Below are positions 26,445 through 34,941 of a stretch of 64,000 nucleotides of DNA, one piece after another. The DNA lies in contig JAPZUD010000001.1 of assembly GCA_027533425.1 (NCBI GenBank), positions 496,001 to 560,000 on the forward strand, given 5' to 3'. The stretch comes from Beijerinckiaceae bacterium (GTDB lineage: Bacteria; Pseudomonadota; Alphaproteobacteria; Rhizobiales; Beijerinckiaceae). Position numbers and translations under genes: made by a program. Within the stretch, counting starts at the first letter, position 1; each line of letters starts with the position of its first letter. The notes beneath the pieces were generated by a model. It worked only from the letters and a program-made list of their open reading frames with translations. It searched no databases and was not told where the DNA came from.

Positions 26445-27584
26445 GTGAGCGAAACCATCCTGACCAATGCCCGCCTGATTCTCGAGAACGAGGTCGTCAC
26501 CGGCACGATCGTGTTCGATGCCGAGGGCATCAAGGCCGTCGACCAGGGCCGCAGTGCCGTTCCCGGCGCCGAGGATATCGGCGGCGACTATGTCGCGCCC
26601 GGCCTTGTCGAGATGCATACCGACAACATGGAAAAGCATTTCATGCCGCGGCCGAAGGTGTTCTGGCCGAACGGCCTCGCCGCGGCTTTGGTCCATGACG
26701 CCCAGATGGCCGCAGCCGGGGTGACGACCGTCTATGACGCGGTCTGCGCCGGCACGCCCTTCTCGTCGAAGGATTACCGGAAGGACATTTTCCGCGACGT
26801 GATGGACGCGCTGGAAAAGGGCAAGGAGCTTGGCGTCTTCCGGATCGACCACCACATCCATATGCGCTGCGAGCTGACGAGCCCCGACCTTCTGGCCGAT
26901 ATCGAGCCCTATGCCGACAACCCGCTGGTCCGCCTCGTCTCGCTGATGGATCATACGCCCGGCCAGCGCCAGTGGCGGAACATCGAGCATCTGCGGACGT
27001 ATTCGCTCGGCAGCGGCAAGAGCGCCGAGGAATTCGAGACCGATCTCGTCGAGCGCGCCCGCGAAGCGGCGAATGTGCCGTCGAACTGGAGCGCCGTGGT
27101 CGACATGTTCCAGCAGCGCAACATCCCGATCGCCACCCATGACGACACGACCCTCGACCATGTCGAGGCGGGTGTGGCCTCGGGCGCGGTGATCTCGGAA
27201 TTCCCGACCACCGTCGAGGCCGCCGCAGCCGCGAAGGCGAGGGGGCTCGCCACCGTGGCCGGCGCGCCGAATGTCGTGCGCGGCGGCTCGCATTCCGGCG
27301 GCGTCTCGGTCTCGGAACTGGCCGAGAAGGGCATCCTTGACGGGCTCTCCTCGGATTATGTGCCCTCGAGCCTCCTTCAGGCCGTGCTGAAGCTCAATAC
27401 CGCCAGCGGCATCGCCCTGCCGGAGGCGATGGGCATGGTGACGTGGAAGGTCTCCGATATTCTTGGCCTCAAGGATCGCGGCCACCTCCATGCCGGCCTG
27501 CGCGGCGATCTCATCCGCTTCGCCGTGGTGGCCGATACGCCGGTTATCAAGGCGGTCTGGTCACGCGGACAGCGGGCCTTCTGA
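26445..27584 (+). CDS. phnM: Alkylphosphonate-triphosphoribose diphosphatase PhnM
   Basis: A 379-residue amidohydrolase-superfamily enzyme. Metal-binding HTD is at 58-60 (VEMHTDNMEKH); DHHIHMR, the ATHDDTT stretch and GAPNVVRGGSHSG are typical of PhnM. It removes pyrophosphate from alkylphosphonate ribose triphosphate to give the phosphoribosyl phosphonate used by PhnJ. The start is GTG 26445, preceded by AAGGAG. Confidence 0.95.
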   Translation: MSETILTNARLILENEVVTGTIVFDAEGIKAVDQGRSAVPGAEDIGGDYVAPGLVEMHTDNMEKHFMPRPKVFWPNGLAAALVHDAQMAAAGVTTVYDAVCAGTPFSSKDYRKDIFRDVMDALEKGKELGVFRIDHHIHMRCELTSPDLLADIEPYADNPLVRLVSLMDHTPGQRQWRNIEHLRTYSLGSGKSAEEFETDLVERAREAANVPSNWSAVVDMFQQRNIPIATHDDTTLDHVEAGVASGAVISEFPTTVEAAAAAKARGLATVAGAPNVVRGGSHSGGVSVSELAEKGILDGLSSDYVPSSLLQAVLKLNTASGIALPEAMGMVTWKVSDILGLKDRGHLHAGLRGDLIRFAVVADTPVIKAVWSRGQRAF

Positions 27585-27591
27585 TCCAGCC

Positions 27592-28293
27592 ATGTCGACC
27601 GAAGCCCCGCGTTACGCTGTCTATTTCGCACCGGAAGCCGGCTCGGCCCTGAGCCGGTTCGGCACCGGGATCATCGGCTACGATGCCTGGACGGGCAGGG
27701 ATGTGCCGTTTGATCCGCCCGTCTTGGGAGAGGTCAACTCGGTTCTCAATGCCGATTGGCATCCCCGTCGCTACGGCTTCCATGCCACACTGAAGGCGCC
27801 GATTGTCCTGCGGGATCCGTCGGGCGAGGGCGCCCTGCTGGACTTTGCCGCGCGGTATGCCGCCGGGGCGCGGGCCGTCCGGCTTGACGGACTGGCGCTC
27901 GAATGGCTCGGCACCAATTTCGCGCTCCGGCCGGAAGGCGATGTCACGGCGCTCGACGCTTTGGCCTTCGAGATTGTCCGCGCCTTTGATCCCTTCCGCG
28001 CGCCACTGACCGAGGCAGAGCGGGCCCGCCGCCTCGCCGGCAAGCTGACGCCACGCCAGATCGAGAATCTCGACCGCTGGGGTTACCACTATGTGGACGA
28101 GGATTTCTGGTTCCACATGACGCTGACCGGCCCGATCGCGCCGGAAAGGCAGTCCGACATCGCCGGGGCCCTCGAGGACGCCTACAGGATTGTGCCGGTG
28201 CGGCCAGTGCTCATCGACAATGTCACGATCTTCCGGCAGGACAGCCGCTCGATGCCGTTCCGCATCCTGCAGCGCTTCCCCTTTGCCGGCTGA
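27592..28293 (+). CDS. DUF1045 phosphonate-operon protein, 2H-phosphoesterase-like
   Basis: A 233-residue DUF1045 protein, a family commonly found in phn operons. It has two HxT motifs: His64-Ala-Thr66 in YGFHATLKAP and His175-Met-Thr177 in FWFHMTLTGP. This is the hallmark of 2H phosphoesterases, which often open cyclic phosphates. It starts seven bases after phnM. phnP, whose product opens 5-phosphoribosyl 1,2-cyclic phosphate, is absent from the window, so DUF1045 may do that step here (inference). Convergent with phnN, 23 bases away. Confidence 0.88.
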   Translation: MSTEAPRYAVYFAPEAGSALSRFGTGIIGYDAWTGRDVPFDPPVLGEVNSVLNADWHPRRYGFHATLKAPIVLRDPSGEGALLDFAARYAAGARAVRLDGLALEWLGTNFALRPEGDVTALDALAFEIVRAFDPFRAPLTEAERARRLAGKLTPRQIENLDRWGYHYVDEDFWFHMTLTGPIAPERQSDIAGALEDAYRIVPVRPVLIDNVTIFRQDSRSMPFRILQRFPFAG

Positions 28294-28316
28294 GCGCGAT
28301 GCCTGTGGGCCTCTGG

Positions 28317-28889
28317 TCAATCCGCCTGGGCCCGGATCAGGGCAATGAAGGCCTCGGCAACTTCGGCCAGCGGTCGATCATTCGCCAGACGCAGATGGAA
28401 CGCCCGCTTCATGACCAGCGGCGCCTCGCGTGCCAGCCGAGCCTCGATCTCCGCCGCACTCTCGCGTCCGCGTGCCGCCAGCCTTTGTGCCAGAACAGCC
28501 GGCGGCGCGGTGATCTCGATCACCGCCAGCCGCGGGAAGACACATTCCGCCACCGGGATCTCGCGTCGCGACAGGTTGACGATCATCACGCGCCCCGCAG
28601 CGACCTCGTCAAGCACGCCCGCAGGTATCCCGTAATCCAGCCCGTGGGCGTGCCAGTGCAGCGCAAACAGGCCTCTCGCGCGGGCTTCGACAAATTCCGC
28701 TTCCGTCATGGGCTGATGCGCCTCGCCGCCAGCCTCGCGCGGGCGGGTGATGACGCGCGTCACAAACCCGAAACGCGGCTCGCCGGCCAGGGCCGCGCGG
28801 GCAGCATCCATCAACGTGTCCTTGCCCACGCCGGAAGGCCCCACCACGGCAATGACGCATCCAGACGGCAAGGAAGAGGAGGCTGACAT
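28317..28889 (-). CDS. phnN: Ribose 1,5-bisphosphate phosphokinase PhnN
   Basis: 190 residues, guanylate-kinase-like P-loop enzyme with [11 protein letters not shown] (16-25), [16 protein letters not shown] and [15 protein letters not shown]. It phosphorylates ribose 1,5-bisphosphate to PRPP, the last step of the C-P lyase route. ATG 28889 overlaps head to head with the ATG of the divergent hexapeptide transferase (28888). No clear ribosome-binding site is visible; TTG 28871, just before the P-loop, is an alternative. Confidence 0.93.
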   Translation of the reverse strand: MSASSSLPSGCVIAVVGPSGVGKDTLMDAARAALAGEPRFGFVTRVITRPREAGGEAHQPMTEAEFVEARARGLFALHWHAHGLDYGIPAGVLDEVAAGRVMIVNLSRREIPVAECVFPRLAVIEITAPPAVLAQRLAARGRESAAEIEARLAREAPLVMKRAFHLRLANDRPLAEVAEAFIALIRAQAD

Positions 28890-29517
28890 GGCAGGCAAGA
28901 AACTCGGGCTGGAGCCGCTGATTGATCCCACCGCAAATGTCCGGCAGGCAATCCTTGGGCGTTACACGGAAATCGGCGCCCGGACCAGCTTCGTCGAATC
29001 CAGCATGGGCGATTACTCCTACGTCGTGAACGACTCGAATGTCATTTATACGACGATCGGGAAATTCTGCTCGATCGCGGCCCATACCCGGATCAACCCG
29101 GGCAATCACCCCATGCATCGCGCCACGCAGGCGCATTTCACGTATCGCGCCTCGGCATATTTCGACGATGCCGAGGACGAGGCGGCCTTCTTCGACTGGC
29201 GGCGCAGCCATGCCGTGACGATCGGGCATGATGTCTGGATCGGCCATGGCGCGATCATCCTCGCCGGGCGGACCATCGGTACCGGCGCCGTGGTTGCAGG
29301 CGGCGCGGTCGTCACCAAGGATGTCCCCGACTATACGATCGTGGCCGGAAATCCCGCACGGATCATCCGCCGCCGCTTTCCGGAGGCGATTGCCGAGCGC
29401 CTGCAGCGTCTGGCCTGGTGGGATTGGGACCATGCTGCCCTGCGCGCGGCTCTGGACGATTTCCGGGCCCTGCCGGTAGAGGCCTTTCTCGATCGCTACG
29501 AGCGGAAAGCGGCCTGA
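28888..29517 (+). CDS. Phosphonate-associated hexapeptide-repeat transferase
   Basis: 209 residues forming a left-handed beta-helix: hexapeptide repeats before and after a loop, with [34 protein letters not shown] and [13 protein letters not shown] typical of xenobiotic/serine acetyltransferase-like proteins. A subfamily of these is recurrent in phosphonate operons; the acceptor is unknown, perhaps an aminophosphonate. GAGGAGG sits eight bases before ATG 28888. It is divergent from phnN with overlapping start codons. Confidence 0.87.
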   Translation: MAGKKLGLEPLIDPTANVRQAILGRYTEIGARTSFVESSMGDYSYVVNDSNVIYTTIGKFCSIAAHTRINPGNHPMHRATQAHFTYRASAYFDDAEDEAAFFDWRRSHAVTIGHDVWIGHGAIILAGRTIGTGAVVAGGAVVTKDVPDYTIVAGNPARIIRRRFPEAIAERLQRLAWWDWDHAALRAALDDFRALPVEAFLDRYERKAA

Positions 29518-29734
29518 TCACAGCCCCGTGCCGGGGATGTGTGGCGACATTGACCAGCCGGGCGGGCAGGGTTCCCGCTCTGGACGGTTGATTGTTCATC
29601 CGCCGTTGCATTAGCCTCAGCAATAGTCACGCGTGGATGCTGGGGGGCATCGTGAAAAAGGGCATCAAGGGGGGCATGTCGATGCAGCGCCATGCGCGAC
29701 ATCGGGCCGGGCCGGCAAGCGGGAGTTGCTCCTG

Positions 29735-31531
29735 ATGCCCGGTACGCAATCCGAGACGAGGCCGCCCGAGCGGTTCCTCACCCTGTGCCGGGGCTTCTGG
29801 AAAGGCCGCACCGCGCCTCTCGCCTGGGGCTTGAGCCTTGGCCTTCTCGCCCTCGTGCTCATGACCCTCGGCGCCCAGGTGGCGATGAACTCCTGGCACC
29901 GCACCTTCTTCGACGCGCTCGAAAACAAGAACTGGCCGGCGCTGGTCGGCGCCATGTGGATGCTGCCGCTCTTCGTTCTCTGGTACACGGCCGTGATGAC
30001 GGGGCAGGTCCTCTCGCGCATGTCGCTCCAACTGCGGTGGCGCGAATGGCTGACGGAATTCCTGCTGGCACGCTGGATCGACCGCCAGCGCTATTACCGC
30101 CTGCAATTCACTTTGGTCGACCAGGGCGCGCCGGAATACCGCATCGCCGAGGATGTCCGCCTCGCCATCGACCAGTTGGTCGATTTCGTCCTCGGCTTCC
30201 TCGGCGCGGTCTTCTCGGCCATCACCTTCGCAGCGATCCTTTGGCAGGTCGCCGGCTCCTACACGTTCAGGATCGGCGAGACCGCCATCACCATCCCGGC
30301 CTATATGGCGGTTGCGGCCGTCCTCTATGCCGCCATCGTGACAATATTGATCACCTGGGTCGGTCGCCCGCTGATTGACCGTGTCGCCTTCAAGAACGAG
30401 CGCGAGGCCCGGTTCCGGGCGGATATGACGCGCCTGCGCGAGAATGCCGAGAGTGTCGCCCTCATGCGCGGCGATCCGGGCGAGCGCGCGACGATCCGCA
30501 CCCGGTTCGACGACGTCCGTTCGGCCTGGTTCTCCATCATCCGCCAACAGGGCATTGTCGGTCTGGTGCTGAACACCAACGGCGCGCTGTTTCCGCTGCT
30601 GCCGGTGTTGCTCATCGCACCGAAATACCTTTCCGGCGCGCTGACGCTCGGCGCGGTGATGCAGGTCGTCGCGGCCTTCACGGCCGTGCAGGCGGCGCTG
30701 ATCTGGTTCGTCGATCATTTCGTGAAAATCGCCGAATGGTATGCTTCCGTCCGCCGGGTCGACGAACTGCTCGGCGCGCTGGGCGATCTCGACATGGCCC
30801 CGCCGCCGCAGGCGGGCCCCGGCATCCGGATCGACACCCATCCCGGCCAGGCGATCCTGCTGGAAAATCTCGAGGTGCTGCACCGGACCGGCGTGACGGT
30901 GATCGCGGAATCCAGCGTCCGGATCGAGCAGGGCGAGAAGGTTCTGTTCAGCGGCGCCAGCGGCACCGGAAAATCGACCCTGATCCGGGCTTTGGCAGGG
31001 CTCTGGCCCTGGGGCGCCGGGCGGATCCGGTTGCCGGAAGGCGCCCGCATCGCGTTCGTGCCGCAGAAAGCCTATATCCCGATCGGCACGTTGCGGCAGG
31101 TGCTGGCCTACCCGATGCCGTCGCACAATTTCACCAGCACGGAGCTGGCCGAAGCCCTCCGCCGATGCGGCCTTGGGGATATTGCTGGCCGTCTCGACGA
31201 GATCGAGCATTGGGACAGCGTGCTCTCCGGCGGCGAGAGGCAGCGGCTGGCCTTTGCCCGCGTGCTGCTCGCCCAGCCCGATATCCTGATCCTGGACGAG
31301 GCCACCTCGGCGCTTGACGAGGCCGGACAGGAGGAGATGCTCCGCCTGATCAGCGAGGCCTTTGCCCGGGCCACGGTGATCAGCGTCGGCCATCGCACCG
31401 GCCTCGCCGCCTATCACGAGCGGCGGATCACGCTGATCGGCCGCGAGACAGGCGCCATCCTCTCTTCACGGGCCATCAAGCGGCCGCGCAAATGGAGCGA
31501 CGGCCAGATGGACCTCACCAAGACCGGATAG
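29735..31531 (+). CDS. SbmA/BacA-like ABC transporter with fused ATPase (YddA type)
   Basis: 598 residues: an N-terminal membrane domain of the SbmA/BacA type (about 10-330, several hydrophobic segments, FLTLCRGFWKG, NSWHRTFFDALE), then an ATPase domain with Walker A GASGTGKST near 407, signature LSGGERQRLAFARVL and Walker B ILILDEATSALDE. Such proteins import or export peptides, very-long-chain acyl groups or antibiotics. In rhizobia BacA-related proteins matter for symbiosis, but BacA itself lacks the ATPase domain. GGGAG precedes ATG 29735. The 217 bases before it hold no gene I can support. Confidence 0.88.
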   Translation: MPGTQSETRPPERFLTLCRGFWKGRTAPLAWGLSLGLLALVLMTLGAQVAMNSWHRTFFDALENKNWPALVGAMWMLPLFVLWYTAVMTGQVLSRMSLQLRWREWLTEFLLARWIDRQRYYRLQFTLVDQGAPEYRIAEDVRLAIDQLVDFVLGFLGAVFSAITFAAILWQVAGSYTFRIGETAITIPAYMAVAAVLYAAIVTILITWVGRPLIDRVAFKNEREARFRADMTRLRENAESVALMRGDPGERATIRTRFDDVRSAWFSIIRQQGIVGLVLNTNGALFPLLPVLLIAPKYLSGALTLGAVMQVVAAFTAVQAALIWFVDHFVKIAEWYASVRRVDELLGALGDLDMAPPPQAGPGIRIDTHPGQAILLENLEVLHRTGVTVIAESSVRIEQGEKVLFSGASGTGKSTLIRALAGLWPWGAGRIRLPEGARIAFVPQKAYIPIGTLRQVLAYPMPSHNFTSTELAEALRRCGLGDIAGRLDEIEHWDSVLSGGERQRLAFARVLLAQPDILILDEATSALDEAGQEEMLRLISEAFARATVISVGHRTGLAAYHERRITLIGRETGAILSSRAIKRPRKWSDGQMDLTKTG

Positions 31532-31535
31532 GGCA

Positions 31536-32873
31536 TCAAGCCAGCCGGCCCTCGATACGCGCCCGGACCTGGCCCTGCGTGGCGGCATCGATCGGGAAGT
31601 TCCACATCAGCCCGATCGCCACCAGCTTCAGCAGGACCGGCAGACCGGCATAGAGGAAGGCCAGCATGCCGAGCCCCGTGCTTCCATTGCCCTGCGCGTC
31701 GAACCCGGCCCAGCCGAGCAACGGAAAGGCAAGCCCGACCGCGAGCGCCAGCGCCAGCTTCGTCGCCAGCCCCCAGAAGGCGAGATAGAGCCCGGAACGC
31801 TGCGCCCCGGATTCCGCGGTATCGAGATCGATTACATCGGCCTGCTGCGCGCCCGGCAGGATCATGTCGGCTCCAAGGGCGAGCCCGGTGATCACGCAGA
31901 CCACGGCGAAGGCTGTCACCGCGCCGGCATCCAGGAAGACGGCGGGCAGGAATCCGGCGCAGGCGAGGATCATCGCATAGCACCAGCTCCTGTGCTTTCC
32001 GATCCGCTTCGACAGCCATAGCCAGAACGGTACGCCGATCACCCCGCAAAGGAAGTAGAGCACCAGCAGCGGGCCCTGTGCCGCCTCGGAGCCCAGCACC
32101 CGGCCGACATAGAACAGGAACAAAGTCGCCGGCAGGCCATTGGCGAGGCCGTTGAAGAAGAACGCCACGAGCAGCCGCTGGAATGGCCGGTTGGCCTTGA
32201 GAAAGGGCAGGCCCTCGCGGAAGGACAGGGCCCGGGCCGAGCGGTCAACCGGCTCGGGAACAACAGCAAGGCAGGCCAGAGCCGCAAGCGGCAGGAGGAT
32301 GACGAGCACGAGCGCGAAGGCATCCAGCACCGGCCGTAGCGAGCCGGGCTTCTGCAGGGCGCCGGCCAAGGCAATCGCGGCGAAGGTGCCGAGCACGACC
32401 AGCGTTTCCCGGAACGCCATGACCCGTGTCCGGCCGGCATAGCTGGAGGAGAGTTCGGCACCCCACGCATTGTAGGGCACGAGCATCGCTGTCCAGGCGA
32501 GGGAAAGCGCCGTGCCCCAGAGGAAAAGGTAGCCAGCTCCCGCATTGGACGGCGGTGCGAACACGAGATAGCCCGCCGCAGCCGTAGGCAGGACAGCCAG
32601 CGCGACCCAGATCCGGCGGCGACCGAAGCGCGAGCGCGTGCCATCGGCGAGATGCCCGGCCAGCGGATCGGAAAAGGCATCGATGACCCGCACGAGCAGC
32701 AGTGCCAGCCCGACCGCCTGCAAGGGCGCGCCGAGCTCCTCGGCATAGAATTTCGGCACGATCACGTAGAGGGGCAGCGTGAGGATCGCGAGCGGAAAGG
32801 CCGGCAGGGCATAGGCCAGCAACCGGAAGGCAGAGGGTTCGCTGGCGGACGGGGAGGGCGCGGGCATCGGCAT
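31536..32873 (-). CDS. MFS transporter, GPH (MelB-like) sugar:cation symporter family
   Basis: 445 residues, about 12 hydrophobic segments. Conserved GPH features: LLLVRVIDAFSDPLAGHLADGTRSRFGRRRIW near residues 58-90 and LSLAWTAMLVPYNAWGAELS. It would move a glycoside or similar organic solute with H+ or Na+ across the inner membrane. No neighbouring sugar hydrolase suggests a substrate. It lies downstream of leuD on the same strand (45-base gap), so it could be the distal gene of that cluster, but it may be independent. Confidence 0.88.
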   Translation of the reverse strand: MPMPAPSPSASEPSAFRLLAYALPAFPLAILTLPLYVIVPKFYAEELGAPLQAVGLALLLVRVIDAFSDPLAGHLADGTRSRFGRRRIWVALAVLPTAAAGYLVFAPPSNAGAGYLFLWGTALSLAWTAMLVPYNAWGAELSSSYAGRTRVMAFRETLVVLGTFAAIALAGALQKPGSLRPVLDAFALVLVILLPLAALACLAVVPEPVDRSARALSFREGLPFLKANRPFQRLLVAFFFNGLANGLPATLFLFYVGRVLGSEAAQGPLLVLYFLCGVIGVPFWLWLSKRIGKHRSWCYAMILACAGFLPAVFLDAGAVTAFAVVCVITGLALGADMILPGAQQADVIDLDTAESGAQRSGLYLAFWGLATKLALALAVGLAFPLLGWAGFDAQGNGSTGLGMLAFLYAGLPVLLKLVAIGLMWNFPIDAATQGQVRARIEGRLA

Positions 32874-32918
32874 TTCCTATGGAACCTGCCCGGCTTACGC
32901 GCCGCGCGCACAAACCGA

Positions 32919-33527
32919 TCAGCCCGGCATGACCCACGGTGCCTCGGCGAGCCGGCGGGTCCGGAACGCCACGATCTCCTCGGCGTGCCGTCGCGTCAGG
33001 TCGAGATCATCCCAGCCGTTGAGGAGTTGCAGCCGGCGGACGGCGTCGATGGAAAATCCGAAGGATCGCCCACCGGCCTCGATCCGCTGGGTTTCGAGAT
33101 CGACGACAAGGCGGGGCAATTCGGCCGTTTCCAACCCGCCAAGGATCGCCTCGGCATCATCCGGGCTGACCTGCGCCGGAAGGAGCCCGTTCTTGACCGC
33201 ATTCGACGCGAAGATATCGCCGAAGGAGGGCGCGATCACACAGCGTATGCCGTAATCCCAGAGCGCATAGACCGCCGCCTCGCGCGAGGAGCCGGTCCCG
33301 AAGTTCCGCCGCGCCACAATCGCCGAAGCGCCGGCATGGCGCGCGGCATCGAGCGGAAAGCCGAGGCTCTGGCCTTCCGGTCCGAAACGGAGGTCATGCA
33401 GCAGGAAACGGCCATAGCCCTCGCTGCGCGGCCGGCTCATGAAGCGGGCGGGGATCAGCTGGTCGGTATCGACATTGGCGAGGCCAAGCGGGCAGGCGAG
33501 GGCGTCGAGGCGGGTGAAACGCTCCAT
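32919..33527 (-). CDS. leuD: LeuD-like small subunit of an aconitase-family hydro-lyase (isopropylmalate isomerase-like)
   Basis: 202 residues, the usual LeuD length, opening with a GLANVDTDQLIP stretch and containing DYGIRCVIAPSFGDIF and KNGLLP. The active-site segment reads FGTGSSREAA (76-85) where LeuD normally has FGCGSSREHA: the catalytic Ser-Arg pair is kept but Cys becomes Thr and His becomes Ala. It lies three bases after leuC. In this catabolic cluster the pair more likely hydrates or dehydrates a small branched or unsaturated dicarboxylate than makes leucine; true isopropylmalate isomerase cannot be ruled out. Confidence 0.85.
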   Translation of the reverse strand: MERFTRLDALACPLGLANVDTDQLIPARFMSRPRSEGYGRFLLHDLRFGPEGQSLGFPLDAARHAGASAIVARRNFGTGSSREAAVYALWDYGIRCVIAPSFGDIFASNAVKNGLLPAQVSPDDAEAILGGLETAELPRLVVDLETQRIEAGGRSFGFSIDAVRRLQLLNGWDDLDLTRRHAEEIVAFRTRRLAEAPWVMPG

Positions 33528-33530
33528 GGC

Positions 33531-34931
33531 TCAGCCTCGCGCCAGCTTGCGCAGGTCGGTCAGCCGGCCGGTCACGGCGGCTGCAGCGACCATGGCCGGC
33601 GACATCAGATGCGTCCGGGCATCCTTGCCCTGCCGGCCGCGGAAGTTCCGGTTGGTCGTCGAGGCGCAGCGCTCGCCGGCTGCAACGAGATCCCCATTCA
33701 TCCCGACGCACATGGAACAGCCGGAATCCGCCCATTCGAGCCCGGCCTCGCGGAAGATCCGGTCGAGCCCCTCGCGCTCGGCCTGCGCCTTCACGCGCGA
33801 GGATCCGGGTGAAACCAGCCCTGGCACGGCTGCCTTCCGGCCTTTGAGGATCGCCGCTGCAGCGCGGAGATCCTCGATCCGGGCATTGGTGCAGGACCCG
33901 ATGAAGACCCGGTCCACAGCCACCTGCTCGAGCGGCATGCCGGCGCGGAGCCCCATATAGTCCAGCGCCTGCTGGAGATAGCCGGCGCGGGCAGGGTCAG
34001 CCTCGGCGGCAGGGTCGGGCACATGGGCATCGATGGGCAATGCATCCTCGGGGCTGACGCCCCAGGTCACGAGCGGCGCGATGGATCCGGCATCGAGCGC
34101 GATCTCCCGGTCGAATACCGCCCCGGGATCGCTGGCCAGACCCTGCCAGGCCGTGCAGGCCTGTTCGAAGGCGGCACCCTGAGGCGCCATGGGCCGGCCA
34201 CGCAGATAGGCAAAGGTCACGGCATCGGGCGCGACCATGGCGCAACGCGCACCGGCCTCGATCGACATGTTGCAGAGGGTCAGCCGCCCCTCCATCGACA
34301 GGGCAGAAATCGCGTCACCGGCATATTCCAGCGCATGGCCCCGCGCGCCATCGGCCCCGATCGTGCGGATGACTTGCAGGGCAAGATCCTTGGCGCTGAG
34401 GCCAGGCGGCAGCGTGCCGTTGATCCGGATCCGCATGCGTTTCGGCTTCCGCTGCCAGAGCGTCTGCGTCATCAGCACATGCGCGACTTCCGAGGCACCG
34501 ATCCCGAAGGCATAGGCCCCGAGGGCGCCATGGGTGGAGGTGTGGCTGTCGCCGCAGACAACAAGCAGGCCCGGCAGGGTCAGCCCCTGTTCCGGCCCGA
34601 CGACATGGACAATCCCCTGATCGGGATCCTCGAGGCCGAAGAGCCGGAATCCATGCCGCGCGGCATTGCCGGAAAGCCTCTCGACCATGCCGGCAATTTC
34701 CGGATCGGCAATGGCCGGCCGGTTCCGCGTCGGCACATAATGATCGGCGATGCCGAAGGTCAGGCGGGGCTCTGCCACCGGAAGATTGCGCGTGTCCACC
34801 TGCCGAAAGGCATGATGCGAGCCCTCATGCACGAAATGCCGGTCGACCCAGAGCAGGCTCTCGCCATCCTCGCGCGTGACGATGACATGGCTGTCCCACA
34901 CCTTGTCGAAAAGCGTCCGGGCCTGTTCCAT
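33531..34931 (-). CDS. leuC: LeuC-like large subunit, Fe-S hydro-lyase of the aconitase family
   Basis: 466 residues, the length of E. coli LeuC. The three cluster ligands are Cys347 (FIGSCTNARIEDL), Cys405 and Cys408 (DSGCSMC), and the early LWVDRHFVHEGSHHAF region follows the LeuC pattern. Bound [4Fe-4S] catalyses dehydration/hydration of a hydroxy-diacid. Known relatives include isopropylmalate isomerase, citraconate and maleate hydratases and dimethylmalate dehydratase. ATG 34931 is taken; the gene begins 10 bases after the isochorismatase-fold gene ends. Confidence 0.88.
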   Translation of the reverse strand: MEQARTLFDKVWDSHVIVTREDGESLLWVDRHFVHEGSHHAFRQVDTRNLPVAEPRLTFGIADHYVPTRNRPAIADPEIAGMVERLSGNAARHGFRLFGLEDPDQGIVHVVGPEQGLTLPGLLVVCGDSHTSTHGALGAYAFGIGASEVAHVLMTQTLWQRKPKRMRIRINGTLPPGLSAKDLALQVIRTIGADGARGHALEYAGDAISALSMEGRLTLCNMSIEAGARCAMVAPDAVTFAYLRGRPMAPQGAAFEQACTAWQGLASDPGAVFDREIALDAGSIAPLVTWGVSPEDALPIDAHVPDPAAEADPARAGYLQQALDYMGLRAGMPLEQVAVDRVFIGSCTNARIEDLRAAAAILKGRKAAVPGLVSPGSSRVKAQAEREGLDRIFREAGLEWADSGCSMCVGMNGDLVAAGERCASTTNRNFRGRQGKDARTHLMSPAMVAAAAVTGRLTDLRKLARG

Positions 34932-34941
34932 CGGCGTCGCC

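Noticed and set aside
29518-29734. Possible small gene or terminator before the SbmA/BacA-like gene
   Set aside because: No frame with coding character. CCCCG-tgc-CGGGG at 29524-29536 is a short hairpin without a T-run.
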